Assembly: GCA_023227835.1 (NCBI GenBank)
Contig: JALOCI010000005.1
Span: forward strand, 48,782 to 112,781
Source of the DNA: Bacteroidales bacterium
Lineage (GTDB): Bacteria; Bacteroidota; Bacteroidia; Bacteroidales; UBA932
DNA length: 64,000 bases
Direction of reading: 5' to 3'
Positions 61,807-64,000 of the stretch are shown piece by piece. The notes under the pieces were generated by a model. It had not been told where the DNA came from, searched no databases, and saw only the letters and a list, made by a program, of their open reading frames with translations. Position 1 is the first letter of the stretch. Each line of letters starts with the position of its first letter. Position numbers and translations under genes: made by a program.

Positions 61807-62722
61807 AGCGGGCGGACTGTCTTGTTCCCCTCTCTTCAAGACGTTTTTCAAGAAGCCTCAGGAGTTCTGTGTTTCTCACGGAGCCCCAGGGGCTCTCTTT
61901 TATAAAACGTGGCGGGACTTCACCGGCAAATCTCTCTATATAGATATCCGGTCTTAGCAGTTCCAGAAAATCGACGAAGAAATCGATGTACTCTTCAAGA
62001 GAGAATCTGACAAAATCTTCCGGGTGATCTCCGAACTCTTTTTCCATCGGTGTCCCTTTGATAATTTGTAACTGATGGAATTTTGCCGAATGGATGGGCA
62101 ATTTGTTGACTTCTTGAGCTACTGCCATCATCTCCTCTTTGGTCTCTCCTGGAAGCCCGAAAATAAAGTGAGCTCCTACCATTAAGCCTCTCTCTGCGCT
62201 TTTTCTTATAGATTCGACAGACTGTCCGTATGTATGACAACGGTTAATCCTCTTTAGTGTCCGGTCATATACTGATTCAATGCCGTACTCCACAATGACG
62301 ATTTTATCCCTTGACAATCCGGCCAGATAATCCAGTTTCTCATCATCCACACAATCCGGCCTGGTACCGATGACAATACCTGCAACATCAGGGTGGGACA
62401 GGGCCTCCCCGTATAACCTTTTCAGATCTGACAGAGGAGCATGTGTGTTTGAATACGGCTGAAAATATGCAAGATACCGGCTTGCCGTGCGGTATCTTCG
62501 TCTGTGAAATTCAATACCCTCCTCAATCTGCCATTTAATGCTCTTTTCAGGAGAGCTGTACGCCGGATGGAAAGCCGCATTGTCGCAATAGGTGCAGCCA
62601 CCGAAACCCAGACGGCCGTCACGGTTGGGGCAGGAGAATCCGGCATCAATGACTATTTTCTGTAGTCTCTCACCATACCTCTCCTTAAAATATCCGACAT
62701 AGGAGTTGTAACGCTTGTCCAC
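61790..62722 (-). CDS. TIGR01212-type radical SAM protein (YhcC-like)
   Basis: This 310-residue protein binds an iron-sulfur cluster through CPNRDGRLGFGGCTYC (C-x(11)-C-x2-C spacing typical of this family). AYFQPYSNTHAPL, GIVIGTRPDCV and VEYGIESVYDRTL follow. A role in tRNA or metabolic modification has been suggested for relatives, but none is established. Its start abuts the end of the YhcH gene, so the two are probably co-transcribed. Confidence 0.9.
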   Translation of the reverse strand: MDKRYNSYVGYFKERYGERLQKIVIDAGFSCPNRDGRLGFGGCTYCDNAAFHPAYSSPEKSIKWQIEEGIEFHRRRYRTASRYLAYFQPYSNTHAPLSDLKRLYGEALSHPDVAGIVIGTRPDCVDDEKLDYLAGLSRDKIVIVEYGIESVYDRTLKRINRCHTYGQSVESIRKSAERGLMVGAHFIFGLPGETKEEMMAVAQEVNKLPIHSAKFHQLQIIKGTPMEKEFGDHPEDFVRFSLEEYIDFFVDFLELLRPDIYIERFAGEVPPRFIKESPWGSVRNTELLRLLEKRLEERGTRQSARFTPGA

Positions 62723-63168
62723 TACATTTTTACCTTAAAAACGGCCTTTTTAATTTTCCCTTCTCCGATTAGTGGTGCGTGAGCATCATGAGGAAATATC
62801 ACAGCAAGGTTGTCGGGTCCCAAGCTGATAAAGTTTTCGGGCATATCTTCAAGAAATGCAATATCTTTTTCAGGGTCGTAAGAGATATTCTCCCCATTAC
62901 ACCTGCTTCTGTCCCGGATTCCTATAGTTTCGCTACCCTCCAGAAGAATATGAATGTCTATATAAGTGTCGTGCACCTCAAGCTTGGGAATCTCAATCCC
63001 TTTGCCTTCCCCCTCCCAGATAGTGAAATATATATCCCTTCCCACTACCGGATATTCACCCGGCTCCATTTCGTGAAGATTGTGCTTTATAATGTAGCTG
63101 AAAACTTTTTCAAACTTGGAGTGAAGATTGAGATATCTTTCGAAACCTCTCAATGAATCAAGAATCAT
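62722..63168 (-). CDS. YhcH/YjgK/YiaL family protein
   Basis: The 148 residues match the DUF386 cupin-like family: EVHDTYIDIHILLEGSETIG, then FISLGPDNLAVIFPHDAHAP with metal-site histidines. Relatives are linked to sialic acid or other sugar metabolism and to biofilm phenotypes. No sugar genes are near here. Its last base is shared with the radical-SAM ATG. Confidence 0.9.
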   Translation of the reverse strand: MILDSLRGFERYLNLHSKFEKVFSYIIKHNLHEMEPGEYPVVGRDIYFTIWEGEGKGIEIPKLEVHDTYIDIHILLEGSETIGIRDRSRCNGENISYDPEKDIAFLEDMPENFISLGPDNLAVIFPHDAHAPLIGEGKIKKAVFKVKM

Positions 63169-63184
63169 AATGTAAATTTTGATG

Positions 63185-63192
63185 CAAATATA
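63185..63192 (-). promoter_or_regulatory. -7 promoter element of yhcH-radical SAM pair
   Basis: On the minus strand this reads TATATTTG, 16 nt before the ATG at 63168. It is only 2 bp from the plus-strand element. Confidence 0.55.
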
Positions 63193-63194
63193 GT

Positions 63195-63202
63195 TATCTT
63201 TG
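63195..63202 (+). promoter_or_regulatory. -7 promoter element of the C40 peptidase gene
   Basis: TATCTTTG lies 30 nt before the ATG at 63233. Confidence 0.6.
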
Positions 63203-63232
63203 TCTATGTAATTTTAATAAAACCCCTCAAAA

Positions 63233-64000
63233 ATGAAAAAGGTGCTATTTGTTGTCCTGGCTTTTTTTCTGGCCTCAGTATGCAAGGCCGACGAGAAGTC
63301 AGACAAGGTTAAACAATTGTTCGACAAGATTTCATCAGAGATCAAGGCACAGTATGCCCCTGACAGAAGAGTAAAAACTTACGAGCCGTTCCTTGAATTT
63401 TCCAAAGACGGTATTATTATTCTCAGAGGGTCTACAACTGAACAGGATGCAAAAAATGCACTGCTGAAAGCCATTGCGGATAATAAACTGAATGTGGCGG
63501 ACAGCATGATAGTGCTTCCGGACCCTTCTTTGGGCAATAAAATATATGGTATCACAGCATTGTCGGTTATCAATTTCAGATATGGGCCAGACTATGATAC
63601 AGAGTCCGCAACACAGACCGTTATGGGAACACCTCTCAGAATCCTTGAGAAAAAGGGTGGTTGGACAAGAGCTGTCACTCCGGAGGGATATATCGCATGG
63701 GTTACATCAGGAAGCATTCAGCCGATGAACAAAGACGAATATATGATTTGGAGCACGTCTCCAAGATTGATTATAACAACATATTATACATTGTTCAGGG
63801 AATCACCCTCTGAGAATGCCGCAGTGGTCATGGACGGTGTAATGGGTAATATAGTAAGGGCTGACGGAGAGTCGGGAGACTATTATAAAGTCATACTTCC
63901 TAACGGAAAATCTGCATTTGTTCCCAAAGCCCATGCTACAAGTTTTGAAAAGTGGACAGACGCCAGGAATCCTACTCAGGCGAATATTATAAACACAGCA
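63233..64000 (+). CDS. C40 (NlpC/P60-type) peptidase N-terminal part, 3' end outside window
   Basis: The frame stays open to the window end, showing 256 residues. The start MKKVLFVVLAFFLASVCKA is a signal peptide. Two bacterial SH3 domains follow at about residues 105-170 (SVINFRYGPDYD, VMGTPLRILEKKGGWTRA, GYIAWVTSGS) and 180-240 (TLFRESPSENAAVVMDGVMG, SAFVPKAHA). The visible end (DARNPTQANIINTA) matches the lead-in to the NlpC/P60 cysteine peptidase domain of Bacteroidota dipeptidyl-peptidase VI-like enzymes, which trim cell-wall peptides. The catalytic domain is not in the window, so the class is inferred. Confidence 0.8.
   Translation, partial: MKKVLFVVLAFFLASVCKADEKSDKVKQLFDKISSEIKAQYAPDRRVKTYEPFLEFSKDGIIILRGSTTEQDAKNALLKAIADNKLNVADSMIVLPDPSLGNKIYGITALSVINFRYGPDYDTESATQTVMGTPLRILEKKGGWTRAVTPEGYIAWVTSGSIQPMNKDEYMIWSTSPRLIITTYYTLFRESPSENAAVVMDGVMGNIVRADGESGDYYKVILPNGKSAFVPKAHATSFEKWTDARNPTQANIINTA

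Overview
The window looks like chromosomal DNA of a member of the Bacteroidota, most likely order Bacteroidales. Many genes belong to families typical of that phylum: DUF4837, DUF4831 and DUF5009 proteins, OstA-like protein, a BtuG-type surface lipoprotein, the glycine-lipid pair GlsA/GlsB and the fused DAHP synthase/chorismate mutase. Secreted proteins start with short Bacteroidota-type Sec or lipoprotein signals. Starts are mostly A/T-rich without Shine-Dalgarno sites, and the Bacteroidota -7 promoter element TAnnTTTG appears upstream of many genes. No species can be named from sequence alone.

Region 1 (1 to about 5.5 kb) is an A+T-rich integrated element ending against tRNA-Leu(CAA). It has a tyrosine integrase cut by the window edge, an excisionase-like helix-turn-helix protein, a likely rolling-circle replication initiator of the phage gpII/RstA type, an iteron-like repeat cluster, small proteins of unknown function and a secreted protein. 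By eye the first 4,988 bases contain no GATC, although GATC is common in the rest of the window. This is the most unusual part of the window.

Region 2 (5.5-24.1 kb): tRNA-Leu; an outer-membrane protein; a cobalamin-riboswitch-controlled BtuB/BtuG uptake operon; miaB and an OsmC protein; an LEA-type lipoprotein and a SPOR protein; glsA-glsB for glycine lipids; rpoN and an amidohydrolase; upp; radC; tRNA-Glu with rpsT; and a minus-strand envelope/isoprenoid operon (superoxide-reductase-like protein, M23 peptidase, dxr, rseP, DUF4837 lipoprotein).

Region 3 (24.2-36.8 kb): ruvX-def-phosphomannomutase-secreted hydrolase; a four-gene envelope operon (DUF5009, AsmA-like, DUF819, Omp85-like) whose -7 element sits inside a palindrome; and a minus-strand rpsP-rimM group with two exported proteins downstream.

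Region 4 (37-46.7 kb): a minus-strand group running HAD phosphatase, nitroreductase, DAHP synthase/chorismate mutase, D-Ala-D-Ala dipeptidase and PHP phosphodiesterase; a POT peptide transporter; then LpxL-like acyltransferase, DUF4831 and PepD on the plus strand.

Region 5 (46.7-64 kb): rpsF-rpsR-rplI; three tandem OmpA-family paralogues; a BlaI/BlaR1-type regulatory pair with twin operators; glyA; a minus-strand outer-membrane biogenesis operon (two SurA/PpiC-like proteins and OstA-like protein); a lipoprotein zinc peptidase; a radical-SAM protein and YhcH; and a C40 peptidase cut by the window end. Most of the window is ordinary core genome. The accessory content is at the left end.
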